Numbered from the stretch's first letter, positions 52,585 to 63,298 are shown. The stretch is 64,000 bases of DNA from Streptomyces coffeae (GCF_016741875.1 NZ_JAERRF010000008.1:62001-126000); one strand, 5' to 3'. Notes: generated by a model from the letters alone, not told the origin. Translations and numbers: made by a program.

Positions 52585-54160
52585 GGGTGCCCTCCTTTTC
52601 CGTGACGCCGACGCCTTCGTCGGCGTCCTTGGCGTCTTTGACGTCCTTCACTGCCAGGGCCATCACGGCGTCCTGGGTCGCTTCCCGCGCGGTCAGCTCT
52701 CCGGCGATCCGGCCCTGGGCCATGACCAGGACGCGGTCGCTCATCCCCAGCACCTCGGGCAGGTCGCTGGAGATCATCAGGACCGCGTGGCCGGATGCGG
52801 TGAGCTCGTTGATGAGCTGGTAGATCTCGACCTTGGCACCCACGTCGATCCCGCGGGTCGGCTCGTCGAGGATCAGCACCCTGCTCTCGGCGAGCAGCCA
52901 TTTGCCGATGACGACCTTCTGCTGGTTGCCGCCGGAGAGGGTGCGCACCTGCTGGTCGAGACCGGCCATCCGGACGGCCAGCTGTTCCGCGACGCGCTCG
53001 GCGGCGCGCCGCTGTCCGGCCCGGTCGACCAGGCCCGCGCGGGTCGCGGAACGCAAGGTGACCAGGCCGAGGTTCTCCTGTACGGAGGCGTCCAGGACCA
53101 GGCCCTGGCCCTTGCGGTCCTCCGGTACCAGACCGACACCGGCGGCCATGGCGGCCACCACGTCATGGCGGGGCAGCGGGCTGCCCGCGACCTCGACGGT
53201 GCCGGAGTCGTAGGGGTCGGCGCCGAACAGCGCCCGCACCACCTCGGTGCGGCCCGCGCCCACCAGACCGGCCAGGCCCACCACTTCACCGGCGCGCACC
53301 TCGAAGCCGATGTCGCGGAAGCTGCCGTCGCGGGTGAGTCCCTCGACCTTCAGCAGCGGCTCACCGGCCTCGGCGCGCTCGCGCGGGTACTGCTGCTCGA
53401 TGGAGCGGCCGACCATCAGCCGCACCAGCTCGTCCTGTTCGGTGGCGGCCGGGACCTGGGTGACGCTGCGGCCGTCGCGCAGCACGGTGACCCGGTCGCC
53501 CAGGGCGGCTATCTCCTCCAGGTGGTGGGTGATGAAGACCACCCCCACCCCGTCCTCGCGCAGGGTGCGCACGATCCGGAAAAGCTTGTCGACCTCCTCG
53601 GTGGTGAGCACCGCGGTCGGCTCGTCCATGATCAGTACGCGCGCCTCCAGGCTGAGCGCCTTGGCGATCTCGACCATCTGGAGCCGGGCGATGCCCAGGT
53701 CCCGCACCCGGGTCTTGGGGGAGACGTCCACCCCGACCCGGGCGAGGAGTTCGGCGGCGCGCCGGTGCATCGTATGGCGGTCGATCATGCCGAAGCGGCG
53801 CGGCTGGCGGCCCAGGAAGATGTTCTCGGCGACGCTGAGGTCGGGGACGAGGTTGAACTCCTGGTAGATGGTGGCGATTCCGAGCCGTTCGGCGTCCTGG
53901 GCGCCGTCGATGCGCACCGGGGAGCCGTCGACGAGGATGCGGCCGCCGTCGGGGCGGTGGGCGCCGGAGAGCATCTTGATGAGCGTGCTCTTGCCCGCGC
54001 CGTTCTCGCCCAGCAGGACGTGCACTTCGCCGCGGCGCAGATCGAAGTCGACGCCGTCGAGGGCGACCACACCGGGGAAGGTCTTGCGGACGCCCTCCAT
54101 CCGCAGCAGTTCGGACTCCGGCCGCGGCGGCTCTTCGGTGACACGGGGCGTCGTGCTCAT
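52574..54160 (-). CDS. rbsA: Ribose ABC transporter ATP-binding protein (double NBD)
   Basis: 528 residues with two tandem ATPase domains as usual for CUT2 systems. NBD1 has GENGAGKSTLIKML and VLIMDEPTAVLT; NBD2 has a degenerate Walker A (GLVGAGRTEVVRA), LSGGNQQKVV and VLILDEPTRGIDVGA. The ATG at 54158-54160 follows AAGGGAG by seven bases and overlaps the rbsR stop (ATGA). The C-terminus is extended by about 20 charged residues compared with enteric RbsA. Confidence 0.95.
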   Translation of the reverse strand: MSTTPRVTEEPPRPESELLRMEGVRKTFPGVVALDGVDFDLRRGEVHVLLGENGAGKSTLIKMLSGAHRPDGGRILVDGSPVRIDGAQDAERLGIATIYQEFNLVPDLSVAENIFLGRQPRRFGMIDRHTMHRRAAELLARVGVDVSPKTRVRDLGIARLQMVEIAKALSLEARVLIMDEPTAVLTTEEVDKLFRIVRTLREDGVGVVFITHHLEEIAALGDRVTVLRDGRSVTQVPAATEQDELVRLMVGRSIEQQYPRERAEAGEPLLKVEGLTRDGSFRDIGFEVRAGEVVGLAGLVGAGRTEVVRALFGADPYDSGTVEVAGSPLPRHDVVAAMAAGVGLVPEDRKGQGLVLDASVQENLGLVTLRSATRAGLVDRAGQRRAAERVAEQLAVRMAGLDQQVRTLSGGNQQKVVIGKWLLAESRVLILDEPTRGIDVGAKVEIYQLINELTASGHAVLMISSDLPEVLGMSDRVLVMAQGRIAGELTAREATQDAVMALAVKDVKDAKDADEGVGVTEKEGTRGH

Positions 54161-55173
54161 GGCGTGCTCCCTTCGGGCTCGCCGCACGAGCGGCGGGTGA
54201 CCAGGCGGGCGGAGAGGGTCACCGACTCCGCGGGGCGGCCCTCGACGAGGTCGACCAGCGCGCGGACGGCGGCGTGGCCGAGCTCCCCGGTGGGCTGGGC
54301 GATGGCGGTGATCGGCGGATCGGTGTGGACGAACCAGGGGATGTCGTCGAACGCGGCCAGCGCGACGTCATCGGGGACCCGCAGCCCGCGGGCGCGGATC
54401 TCGTCCATCGCGCCGAGCGCCATCAGGTTGTCCGCGGCGAAGATCGCGTCCGGGGGCCGCGGCAGATCGAGGAAGCGGGCGGTGACCCGGCGTCCGCTGT
54501 CCGCCTGGAAGTCGCCCTGGCCGATATGGCCGTCGTCCAGCGCGAGCCCGAACTCCCGCAGCGCCGCGCGGAAGGCGTCCACCCGCTCGCGTCCGGTGGT
54601 GGTGGCCGCCGGGCCCGCGATGATGGCGAGCCTGCGGTGGCCGAGCGCGTGCAGATGGGCCACCAGATCGCGGATGGCGTCGCGGCCGTCGGTGCGCACC
54701 ACCGGTACCGCGGCCAGGCTCTCGTCCTCGATCCAGCGGTCGACGAACACCATGGGCGTACCGGTGCGGGCGGCGTCCAGCATCATCGGCGAGCCGCCGT
54801 CGGTGGGGGAGATCAGCAGCCCGTCGATACGGCGGTCCATCAGGGTGCGTACGTGGTGATCCTGGAGATCGGGCCGCTCATCGGCGTTGCCGATCACCAC
54901 GCTGTAGCCGAGGGCGCGGGCCGCGTCCTCGACGGAGCGGGCGAGCTCGGTGAAGAAGGGATTGAGCACATCGCTGATGACCAGTCCGAGCGCCCGGGTC
55001 TGGTCGGTGCGCAGCGAGCGGGCGACGGCGTTGGGGCGGTAGCCGAGCTCGGCGACCGCGGCGAGCACGCGCTCCCGGGTGTCCGCGCGGACGGAGGGGT
55101 GTTGGTTGAGCACCCGCGAAACCGTCGCGACGGAGACTCCGGCCCGTTGCGCCACGTCCTTGATGGCCGGCAT
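54157..55173 (-). CDS. rbsR: LacI-family repressor of the ribose operon
   Basis: 338 residues: HTH (IKDVAQRAGVSVATVSRVLN), hinge (RPNAVARSL) and sugar-binding domain (GLVISDVLNPFFTELARSVE, MVFVDRWIEDES, IFAADNLMALGAMDEI, VALAAFDDIPW). It has a full AGGAGGTGG ribosome-binding site and is the first gene of the operon, so it is autoregulated. Two copies of a LacI operator lie directly upstream. Confidence 0.92.
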   Translation of the reverse strand: MPAIKDVAQRAGVSVATVSRVLNQHPSVRADTRERVLAAVAELGYRPNAVARSLRTDQTRALGLVISDVLNPFFTELARSVEDAARALGYSVVIGNADERPDLQDHHVRTLMDRRIDGLLISPTDGGSPMMLDAARTGTPMVFVDRWIEDESLAAVPVVRTDGRDAIRDLVAHLHALGHRRLAIIAGPAATTTGRERVDAFRAALREFGLALDDGHIGQGDFQADSGRRVTARFLDLPRPPDAIFAADNLMALGAMDEIRARGLRVPDDVALAAFDDIPWFVHTDPPITAIAQPTGELGHAAVRALVDLVEGRPAESVTLSARLVTRRSCGEPEGSTP

Positions 55174-55187
55174 CGTCCACCTCCTCG

Positions 55188-55226
55188 TGGAATCGATTAC
55201 ACGGAGGATTGGAATCGATTACACGG
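55188..55226. promoter_or_regulatory. Twin RbsR operators
   Basis: TGGAATCGATTACACGG occurs twice as an exact direct repeat (55188-55204 and 55210-55226). Each contains AATCGATT with the central CG typical of LacI-family sites. Centres are 22 bp apart, about two helical turns, so two RbsR dimers would bind the same face. The proximal copy is only 15 bp from the rbsR start codon and borders its ribosome-binding site. Confidence 0.85.
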
Positions 55227-55380
55227 GACTCGGACAAGGGCTCGGTCCGCCCCGAAACCGGATCGTGATATTCCGCGCCGGCCGCCGCCGGTCTGCCGCC
55301 GTGTTGTCCATAGCGGCCGGTTTTCCACAGCCGCGCACCGCTCCGGACCGTCTGTCGGGCCCCGACGGTACGGTCGGTCC

Positions 55381-57621
55381 ATGCTCAAACTCGCGGTGGT
55401 CGAAGGGGTTCTGGAGCGGATCACCTACGCCAATGAGGAGAACGGCTATACGGTCGCGCGTGTCGACACCGGCCGCGGCTCGGGCGATCTGCTGACCGTC
55501 GTGGGCTCGCTGCTGGGTGCCCAGCCGGGCGAGTCGCTGCGGATGGAAGGCCGCTGGGGCTCCCATCCGCAGTACGGCAAGCAGTTCACCGTGGAGAACT
55601 ACACCACCGTCCTCCCTGCCACCGTCCAGGGCATCCGCCGCTATCTGGGCTCCGGCCTGATCAAGGGGATCGGCCCGCGGATCGCCGACCGGATCACCGA
55701 GCACTTCGGCATCGACACCCTGGAGATCATCGAGGAGCGGCCGGAGCGGCTGATCGAGGTCCCCGGGCTGGGCCCCAAGCGCACCAAGATGATCGGCGCG
55801 GCCTGGGAGGAGCAGAAGGCCATCAAGGAGGTCATGGTCTTCCTCCAGGGCGTCGGCGTCTCCACCTCCATCGCGGTGCGGATCTACAAGAAGTACGGGG
55901 ACGCCTCGATCTCCGTGGTGAAGAACGAGCCGTACCGGCTGGCGGCCGATGTCTGGGGCATCGGCTTCCTCACCGCCGACAAGATCGCCCAGTCGGTCGG
56001 CATCCCGCACGACAGCCCCGACCGGGTCAAGGCCGGTCTCCAGTACGCCCTGTCCCAGTCCACGGACAACGGCCACTGCTATCTCCCCGAGGAGCAACTG
56101 ATCGCGGACGCCGTGAAGTTGCTCCAGGTCGACACCGGGCTGGTGATCGACTGCCTGGGCGAGCTCGCCGCCGAGGAGGGGGTGGTGCGCGAGCGCGTCC
56201 CCGCCGCGGACGGCGGCGATCCGGTCGCGGCGGTCTATCTGGTCCCCTTCCACCGCGCGGAGATCTCCCTGGCCGGGCAGGTGCTGCGGCTGCTGCGTAC
56301 CGAGGCGGACCGGATGCCCGCCTTCCAGGGCGTGGACTGGGAGAAGGCGCTGACCTGGCTGGCCGCCCGCACCGGCGCCGAGCTGGCCCCCGAGCAGCGC
56401 GAGGCGGTGCGGCTCGCGCTCACCGAGAAGGTGGCGGTGCTCACCGGCGGCCCGGGGTGCGGCAAGTCCTTCACCGTCCGTTCGGTGGTGGAGCTGGCCC
56501 GCGCCAAGAAGGCGAAGGTGGTGCTGGCCGCCCCCACCGGGCGGGCCGCCAAGCGGCTCGCCGAGCTGACCGGAGCCGAGGCGTCCACCGTCCACCGGCT
56601 GCTGGAGCTCAAGCCCGGCGGCGATGCCGCGTATGACCGGGACCGCCCGCTCGACGCCGATCTGGTGGTGGTCGACGAAGCGTCCATGCTCGATCTGCTG
56701 CTGGCCAACAAGCTGGTCAAGGCGGTCCCGCCGGGTGCGCATCTGCTCTTCGTCGGCGATGTGGACCAGCTGCCCAGCGTCGGCGCCGGGGAGGTGCTGC
56801 GCGATCTGCTGTCCCCCGGGAGCCCGGTCCCGGCGGTGCGGCTGACCCGGATCTTCCGCCAGGCCCAGCAGTCCGGCGTGGTCACCAACGCCCACCGGAT
56901 CAACGAGGGGGTGCCGCCGCTCACCCAGGGGCTCTCCGACTTCTTCCTCTTCGTCGAGGACGACACCGAGGAGACCGGGCGGCTCACGGTCGATGTCGCG
57001 GCCCGCCGCATCCCCGCCAAATTCGGTCTGGACCCCCGGCGTGACGTGCAGGTTCTCGCCCCGATGCACCGTGGCCCGGCAGGCGCGGGCGCGCTGAACG
57101 GACTGCTTCAGCAGGCCATCACCCCCGCCCGCCCCGACCTCCCGGAGCGCCGCTTCGGCGGCCGGATCTTCCGCGTCGGCGACAAGGTGACCCAGATCCG
57201 CAACAATTATGAGAAAGGGGCCAATGGGGTCTTCAACGGCACGGTTGGAGTCGTCACCTCCCTCGACACCGATGAGCAGCGGCTGACCGTGCTGACGGAC
57301 GAGGACGAGGAGGTGCCGTACGACTTCGACGAGCTGGACGAGCTGGCTCACGCCTATGCGGTGACCATCCACCGCTCCCAGGGCAGTGAGTACCCGGCCG
57401 TCGTGATTCCGGTGACCACCGGAGCCTGGATGATGTTGCAGCGCAATCTGCTCTACACGGCGGTGACCCGCGCCAAACGCCTTGTGGTGCTGGTCGGCTC
57501 GCGGCGTGCGCTGGGGCAGGCGGTGCGTACGGTCTCGGCGGGACGGCGCTGCACGGCACTGGACCACCGGCTCGGCGGCGATGTACGAGTCGAGGATGCC
57601 GCAAGGGTTTCCGAACGATGA
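55381..57621 (+). CDS. recD2: RecD2-family DNA helicase
   Basis: 746 residues, SF1B 5'-3' helicase of the RecD2 type that is independent of RecBC. The N-terminal region has an OB-like domain (about 1-80) and helix-hairpin-helix motifs (LIKGIGPRIADRI, VPGLGPKRTKMIG). The motor begins with Walker A TGGPGCGKSFT near 357, followed by DLVVVDEASMLD, GDVDQLPSVGAG and the C-terminal HRSQGSEYPAVVIP and LYTAVTRAKRLVVL. It probably acts in replication-fork or recombination repair. The ATG at 55381 lies 150-200 bp from the divergent rbsR operators. Corresponds to SCO2737 by position. Confidence 0.93.
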   Translation: MLKLAVVEGVLERITYANEENGYTVARVDTGRGSGDLLTVVGSLLGAQPGESLRMEGRWGSHPQYGKQFTVENYTTVLPATVQGIRRYLGSGLIKGIGPRIADRITEHFGIDTLEIIEERPERLIEVPGLGPKRTKMIGAAWEEQKAIKEVMVFLQGVGVSTSIAVRIYKKYGDASISVVKNEPYRLAADVWGIGFLTADKIAQSVGIPHDSPDRVKAGLQYALSQSTDNGHCYLPEEQLIADAVKLLQVDTGLVIDCLGELAAEEGVVRERVPAADGGDPVAAVYLVPFHRAEISLAGQVLRLLRTEADRMPAFQGVDWEKALTWLAARTGAELAPEQREAVRLALTEKVAVLTGGPGCGKSFTVRSVVELARAKKAKVVLAAPTGRAAKRLAELTGAEASTVHRLLELKPGGDAAYDRDRPLDADLVVVDEASMLDLLLANKLVKAVPPGAHLLFVGDVDQLPSVGAGEVLRDLLSPGSPVPAVRLTRIFRQAQQSGVVTNAHRINEGVPPLTQGLSDFFLFVEDDTEETGRLTVDVAARRIPAKFGLDPRRDVQVLAPMHRGPAGAGALNGLLQQAITPARPDLPERRFGGRIFRVGDKVTQIRNNYEKGANGVFNGTVGVVTSLDTDEQRLTVLTDEDEEVPYDFDELDELAHAYAVTIHRSQGSEYPAVVIPVTTGAWMMLQRNLLYTAVTRAKRLVVLVGSRRALGQAVRTVSAGRRCTALDHRLGGDVRVEDAARVSER

Positions 57622-57773
57622 CGAACGGGGCAGGATGGGCGTGATAGCGGCACTGAGTGCCGCCAAAAGGCCCTTTGGCCGACCCCGAGTGCACGTCCAT
57701 CGTCCGGATGGGGGAAGGTGGGGGGAGTCAGGGCACCTCGAAGAAGAGAACCAGGACGTCGGTGAGGGATGAC

Positions 57774-59063
<1,290 letters not shown>

Positions 59064-59084
59064 CGGCCACTTCTCCCGTCTCTG

Positions 59085-59126
59085 GGTGCCCCGCTCCACC
59101 GGTGCGTGCCGGAAGAGTGGGGCACC
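59085..59126 (+). terminator. citA terminator
   Basis: GGTGCCCCGCTC and GAGTGGGGCACC pair over 12 positions (one G-U) around an 18-base loop, starting 22 bp past the citA stop. More hairpins follow, for example GCCCACT/AGTGGGC at about 59148-59179. Confidence 0.75.
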
Positions 59127-59350
59127 GTTGCGTCTCCGGGTTCGCCGCCCACTGACGAGCGACCTCGGTGGTAGTGGGCACCTCGGACTTTCGGGGTTCG
59201 CCGCCCTACCGGCGAGTGAGCCGAAGGGGCGCGACCCTGGCGAAAGGGAGAGCGCGCGGAGGCCCTGAGGAACGAAGGGCCGAGCACGGTCGACCGTCGT
59301 CAGGGGCTTTGGCGCCCCGGAGGCGAACCGAGCCTCAAAGATAAAAAAGA
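59127..59350. other. Structured intergenic region after citA
   Basis: No gene. GGGTTCGCCGCCC occurs twice (near 59138 and 59196) within short hairpin-forming segments, a pattern resembling degenerate intergenic repeats of Streptomyces. The right end turns A-rich and forms the U-tract of the minus-strand terminator. Confidence 0.4.
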
Positions 59351-59395
59351 AAGCGCCCCGCTTCCGATCCCCCCACGGGCCGGAGCGGGGCGCTT
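59340..59395 (-). terminator. Intrinsic terminator with U-tract, minus strand
   Basis: AAGCGCCCCGCT (59351-59362) pairs perfectly with 59384-59395. On the minus strand the stem is followed by TTTCTTTTTTAT, a true rho-independent signature that is unusual at this G+C content. It points at transcripts coming from the right (copA or a separate small transcript). Confidence 0.85.
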
Positions 59396-59461
59396 CCCAT
59401 GTCCCGGATCGGATTCCCCCCACGGGATCCGGCCGGGCGTCCACGGGCCGCACAGGCGGCG

Positions 59462-59641
59462 TTACGGCGCGATCTGCCGGGACGAGTACCTACGGGAGGG
59501 CCGCTCAAAGCTCCCCGAGTACCTCGCCCCGGCCACGCGTAGCGGGACGCGTCCCCCAAGACGAATCCCCACCGTCCCATTAGACTCGCGACCCCCCGAA
59601 ATGGTTACGTTGGGTTGCATGTGATCTGTGTCTCTTGCCAT
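59462..59641 (-). other. Possible small gene or RNA between copA and the U-tract terminator
   Basis: A 59-codon ATG frame (MARDTDHMQPNVTISGGRES...) lies between the copA terminator hairpin and the U-tract terminator. Its third-position G+C is well below that of real genes here, it has no ribosome-binding site, and no domain is recognised. It may be a recent or short gene, an untranslated RNA, or just part of a long copA 3' region. Confidence 0.25.
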
Positions 59642-59657
59642 AAGGGATGTACAAGGG

Positions 59658-59689
59658 CAAGAGCCTCGATTTGAAGATCGAGGCTCTTG
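59658..59689 (-). terminator. copA terminator
   Basis: Perfect 13-bp stem (CAAGAGCCTCGAT and complement) with a 6-base loop, 39 bp past the copA stop. Confidence 0.85.
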
Positions 59690-59727
59690 TGTATGGGTGT
59701 TGTGCGGCTTATGGGGAGCCGGTGAAG

Positions 59728-62019
59728 CTATGTGGATGCTGTGAAGGTCCGCAGTCGCAGGCTGTTGGTGACGACGAATACCGACGAGAACGCCATGGCC
59801 GCCCCCGCGATCATCGGGTTGAGCATCCCGGCCGCCGCGAGCGGAAGCGCCGCGACGTTGTAGCCAAACGCCCAGAAGAGATTGCCCTTGATGGTGGTCA
59901 GCGTCCGGCGCGCCAGTCGGATCGCGTCCGCCGCGACCCGGAGGTCGCCCCGGACCAGGGTCAGATCCCCGGCCTCGATGGCCGCGTCCGTCCCCGTGCC
60001 CATGGCGAGTCCGAGGTCGGCGGTGGCCAGGGCGGCCGCGTCGTTGACGCCGTCGCCCACCATGGCGACCGTACGGCCCTCGCCCTGGAGCCGCTTGACC
60101 ACGTCCACCTTCTCCTCCGGCAGGACTTCGGCGATGACCTCCTCGACGCCGATCGCGCGCGCCACCGACTCGGCGACCAGCCGGTTGTCCCCGGTCAGCA
60201 GTACCGGGGTGAGGCCGAGGGCGCGCAGCTGGGCGACGGCCTCGGCGCTGGTCTCCTTGATCGCGTCGGCGACCAGCAGGATGCCGCGCGCCTCGCCGTC
60301 CCAGGCCACGGCGACGGCCGTATGGCCCTCCGCCTCGGCGGCGGCCTTGGCGGAAGCCAGTTCCCCGGGCAGTTCGACGGACCACTGGCCGAGCAGCTTC
60401 TCCCGGCCGACCAGCACCTTGTGTCCGTCCACCACCCCCCGCACGCCGAGTCCGGCGACGGAGATGAAGTCCTCGGGCACCGGGAGGGCGCCGACCCGCT
60501 CGGCCGCGCCGTCCGCGACCGCGCGGGCGACCGGGTGCTCGCTGGCGTGCTCCACGGCACCGGCGAGGCGCAGCAGCTCGTCCTCGTCCGTGCCAGGCGC
60601 GGTGACGACCCCGCGCAGCCGCATCCGGCCGGTGGTGACGGTGCCGGTCTTGTCCAGGACGACGGTGTCCACCCGGCGGGTCGACTCCAGCACCTCGGGT
60701 CCCTTGATGAGGATGCCCAGTTGGGCGCCACGGCCGGTACCGACCATCAGCGCGGTCGGGGTGGCCAGGCCCAGGGCGCAGGGGCAGGCGATGATCAGGA
60801 CGGCCACGGCGGCGGTGAAGGCGGCGGTCGCGTCCCCGGTGGCGCCCAGCCAGCCCAGCAGGGTGCCGACGGCGATCAGCAGCACGATCGGTACGAAGAT
60901 CCCGGAGACCCGGTCGGCCAGCCGCTGCACCTCGGCCTTGCCGTTCTGCGCGTCCTCCACCAGCTTGGCCATCCGGGCGAGCTGGGTATCGGCGCCGACG
61001 CGGGTGGCCGCCACGACGATCCGGCCCGCCGTGTTGACGGTCGCGCCCGCCACCGCGTCGCCCACCACGACGTCCACCGGCACCGATTCGCCGGTCAGCA
61101 TCGAGGCGTCCACGGCCGATTCGCCCTCGACGACCGTGCCGTCGGTGGCGATCTTCTCGCCGGGGCGGACCACGAAGTGGTCGTCGACCGCCAGCTCGCC
61201 GACGGGGACGCGGACCTCCCGGCCGTCGCGCAGGACTGCCACGTCCTTGGCGCCGAGTTCGAGCAGGGCGTGCAGCGCGGCCCCGGCCCGCCGCTTGGAC
61301 TTCGCCTCCAGGAAGCGGCCGAGGAGGATGAAGGTGGTCACGCCGGCGGCGGCCTCGAGATAGATCGAGGACGATCCGGCCGCGCGGGAGACGGTGAGGT
61401 CGAAGCCGTGCCGCATCCCGGGCATGCCCGCGTCGCCGAAGAACAGCGCCCACAGGGACCAGCCGAGGGCCGCCAGGGTGCCGATGGAGACGAGGGTGTC
61501 CATGGTGGCCGCGCCGTGCCGGGCGTTGGTCCAGGCGGCCCTGTGGAAGGGCGCGCCGCCCCAGACGACCACGGGCGCGGCGAGGGTCAGCGAGAGCCAC
61601 TGCCAGTTCTCGAACTGGAGCGAGGGCACCATCGCCAGCACGACGACGGGCAGGGACAGCGCGAGGGAGACCAGCACGCGGTGGCGCAGGGCGTCCGGCC
61701 CGTCCTCGCCGCGGCCGGGGCGGTCCTGCGGGCCGTCGGAGGGCTCGGCGGACACGGCCGGGGGCTCGGGCTCGGGCGGGCGCGGTTCCTCGGCGGTGTA
61801 GCCGGTTCTGACGACCGTGGCTATCAGGTCGGCCACCTCGACCCCGGCGCCGTAGGACACCTTGGCCTTCTCGGTGGCGAAGTTGACCGTGGCGGACACT
61901 CCGTCGATGCGGTTGAGCTTCTTCTCGATGCGCGCCGCACAGGAGGCGCAGGTCATGCCGCCGATGGCGAGTTCGACCTGTGCTGTGTGCCCGGCTTCGG
62001 GAGCCGTGCTGGTGGTCAT
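59728..62019 (-). CDS. copA: Copper-exporting P1B-type ATPase
   Basis: 763 residues. N-terminal heavy-metal domain with [16 protein letters not shown] (about 20-35), then eight membrane helices. The transport motif is IIACPCALG, phosphorylation is at Asp in [11 protein letters not shown], and the ATP-binding domain has the HP motif in SEHPVARAV and [12 protein letters not shown]. The C-terminal helices have [14 protein letters not shown] plus one GMTCxxC domain means Cu(I) export. The ATG follows AGGAGA by seven bases. It is 85 bp downstream of copZ with no operator between, so the two are probably cotranscribed from the copZ promoter. Confidence 0.95.
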   Translation of the reverse strand: MTTSTAPEAGHTAQVELAIGGMTCASCAARIEKKLNRIDGVSATVNFATEKAKVSYGAGVEVADLIATVVRTGYTAEEPRPPEPEPPAVSAEPSDGPQDRPGRGEDGPDALRHRVLVSLALSLPVVVLAMVPSLQFENWQWLSLTLAAPVVVWGGAPFHRAAWTNARHGAATMDTLVSIGTLAALGWSLWALFFGDAGMPGMRHGFDLTVSRAAGSSSIYLEAAAGVTTFILLGRFLEAKSKRRAGAALHALLELGAKDVAVLRDGREVRVPVGELAVDDHFVVRPGEKIATDGTVVEGESAVDASMLTGESVPVDVVVGDAVAGATVNTAGRIVVAATRVGADTQLARMAKLVEDAQNGKAEVQRLADRVSGIFVPIVLLIAVGTLLGWLGATGDATAAFTAAVAVLIIACPCALGLATPTALMVGTGRGAQLGILIKGPEVLESTRRVDTVVLDKTGTVTTGRMRLRGVVTAPGTDEDELLRLAGAVEHASEHPVARAVADGAAERVGALPVPEDFISVAGLGVRGVVDGHKVLVGREKLLGQWSVELPGELASAKAAAEAEGHTAVAVAWDGEARGILLVADAIKETSAEAVAQLRALGLTPVLLTGDNRLVAESVARAIGVEEVIAEVLPEEKVDVVKRLQGEGRTVAMVGDGVNDAAALATADLGLAMGTGTDAAIEAGDLTLVRGDLRVAADAIRLARRTLTTIKGNLFWAFGYNVAALPLAAAGMLNPMIAGAAMAFSSVFVVTNSLRLRTFTAST

Positions 62020-62104
62020 GTCTGGGTCTCCTGGGAGGAGGGCCGATGCCGTACGGCGGCTGTATGAGCAGGGCGGTACGGCCCGGCGGGAGGAGTCGGG
62101 GTGC

Positions 62105-62344
62105 TCAGGCCCGGCCGACGAGCTCGTAGCCCGCCTCGTCGACGGCGGCGCGGACGGCCTCGTCGTCCAGCGGGGCGGCCGAGACGACGGTGACCTGTCC
62201 GGTGGAGGCCACGGCCTTGACGGAGGAGACGCCGCTGAGGGCGCCGAGCTCCTCGGTGACGGCGCTCTCGCAGTGGCCGCAGGTCATACCGGTCACCCGG
62301 TAGACGGTGGTGACGCCGGAGCCGGTGTTCGCCTCGGAGCTCAT
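62105..62344 (-). CDS. copZ: Copper chaperone CopZ
   Basis: 79 residues, a ferredoxin-like heavy-metal-associated domain with the Cu(I)-binding loop [17 protein letters not shown] and the end [11 protein letters not shown]. It delivers Cu(I) to the ATPase encoded downstream. The ATG has AGGAGA upstream. A CsoR-type operator lies about 85 bp before it. Confidence 0.95.
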   Translation of the reverse strand: MSSEANTGSGVTTVYRVTGMTCGHCESAVTEELGALSGVSSVKAVASTGQVTVVSAAPLDDEAVRAAVDEAGYELVGRA

Positions 62345-62427
62345 GGACTTTCTCCTGTGGGGTGGGCGTGATGGTTGGGACGCAGGAGACGCCGGATGCC
62401 CCAGGGTCTCCTGACTCTCACAACTCT

Positions 62428-62444
62428 ATACCCCTAGGGGGTAT
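62428..62444. promoter_or_regulatory. CsoR-type operator of the copZ-copA operon
   Basis: ATACCCCTAGGGGGTAT is a near-perfect palindrome matching the CsoR consensus of streptomycetes (TACCCC and GGGGTA arms). TATAGA on the minus strand directly adjoins it and could be the -10, so CsoR binding would block transcription until Cu(I) releases it. csoR itself is not in this window. Confidence 0.85.
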
Positions 62445-62556
62445 TCCCGGAAGCCGGAGGTGCGCCGGTTCCTGGACGGCGCGCAACGCCCGCGCGCGCT
62501 CCCCTTGCGCGCAGACGCGCCTGACGCGCCTGCGGTGGTGGAGGGTGGAGCGGGCG

Positions 62557-63213
62557 TCAGGGGGCGGGGGTGCCCTCGGTGCCGATGATCGGGGCGAGAT
62601 AGCCGTAGAGGGCGGCCTTGGTCTCGGCGGTGTACGCCGCCCGCTCCTCTCCCTGATGCGAAAGGATCAGATCGAGACCGGCCTTGAACAGCTCGAACGC
62701 CATGGTGGCGGTGCGGGTGCGGCGGTCGGCGGGCAGATCGGGGTTGCTGATACCGATCAGCTCCTCCACCCGGGCGAGGAGGGTGACGTGCAGTGCGTCG
62801 TGCTCCTCGATGACGCGGCCGGGCGCCTCCGTGGAGTGGATCAGCGCGAGGAAGGCGGGATTCGCGCAATTGAACTCGACCATCGGATCCAGGACCGCGT
62901 CCAGCATCTCGTCCAGCGGCAGTGAGGCGTTCTCGACCGTGAAGACCAGGCCGTGGGCCTGTCGCATCTGATGGGTCAGCCGCTCGCCCAGTTCGACCGC
63001 GATGGCCTCCTTGTTCGGGAAGAACTGGTACAGCGTGCCCGGGGAGACGCCCGCCTCGCGGGCGATGGCGTTGGTGCTCGCGCCGGTGTAGCCGCTCTTG
63101 CAGAAGACGCTGGCGGCCGCGTCGAGCAACTGCTGGACCCGGCGCTCCCCGCGAGCCTGCCTGCGACGCGGCTTGGCGGCTCCCTCGGGCTGGGCTGCCT
63201 TGCTCTCGGTCAC
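62557..63213 (-). CDS. TetR-family regulator of the MmpL transporter
   Basis: 218 residues. The GTG at 63211-63213 follows CGGAGA by seven bases. A basic leader (KPRRRQARGERRVQQLLDAA) precedes the HTH (ASTNAIAREAGVSPGTLYQF), then a TetR_C ligand domain. Divergent from an MmpL gene with two matching palindromic operators between them, which predicts repression of the transporter and of itself. The ligand may be the exported molecule; it is unknown. Confidence 0.88.
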   Translation of the reverse strand: MTESKAAQPEGAAKPRRRQARGERRVQQLLDAAASVFCKSGYTGASTNAIAREAGVSPGTLYQFFPNKEAIAVELGERLTHQMRQAHGLVFTVENASLPLDEMLDAVLDPMVEFNCANPAFLALIHSTEAPGRVIEEHDALHVTLLARVEELIGISNPDLPADRRTRTATMAFELFKAGLDLILSHQGEERAAYTAETKAALYGYLAPIIGTEGTPAP

Positions 63214-63245
63214 GCGCAATCTCCGGATCTTGGTGTTCGATTGAC

Positions 63246-63298
63246 AAACGCGAGTACTCGCTCGCATTCTTGTAAAACGCGAGCGACCACTCGTGTTT
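63246..63298. promoter_or_regulatory. Twin TetR operators between the regulator and MmpL genes
   Basis: Site 1 (63246-63269): AAACGCGAG, six bases, CTCGCATTC. Site 2 (63275-63298): AAACGCGAG, six bases, CTCGTGTTT. The left arms are identical and the right arms match the inverted repeat with two and one mismatches. Centres are 29 bp apart. Confidence 0.8.

Noticed and set aside
52247..54859. Frame of 870 codons opposite rbsA and rbsR
   Set aside because: Antisense to two well-identified genes; no domain in the product.
54274..55380. Upstream extension of the recD2 frame
   Set aside because: It would run antisense through rbsR; the protein clearly begins MLKLAVVEGVLERITYANEE at 55381.
59462..61600. 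Frame of 712 codons overlapping copA on the same strand
   Set aside because: A different frame of copA with Arg/Gly/Pro-rich product. Only its last 59 codons lie outside copA and are listed as a weak candidate.
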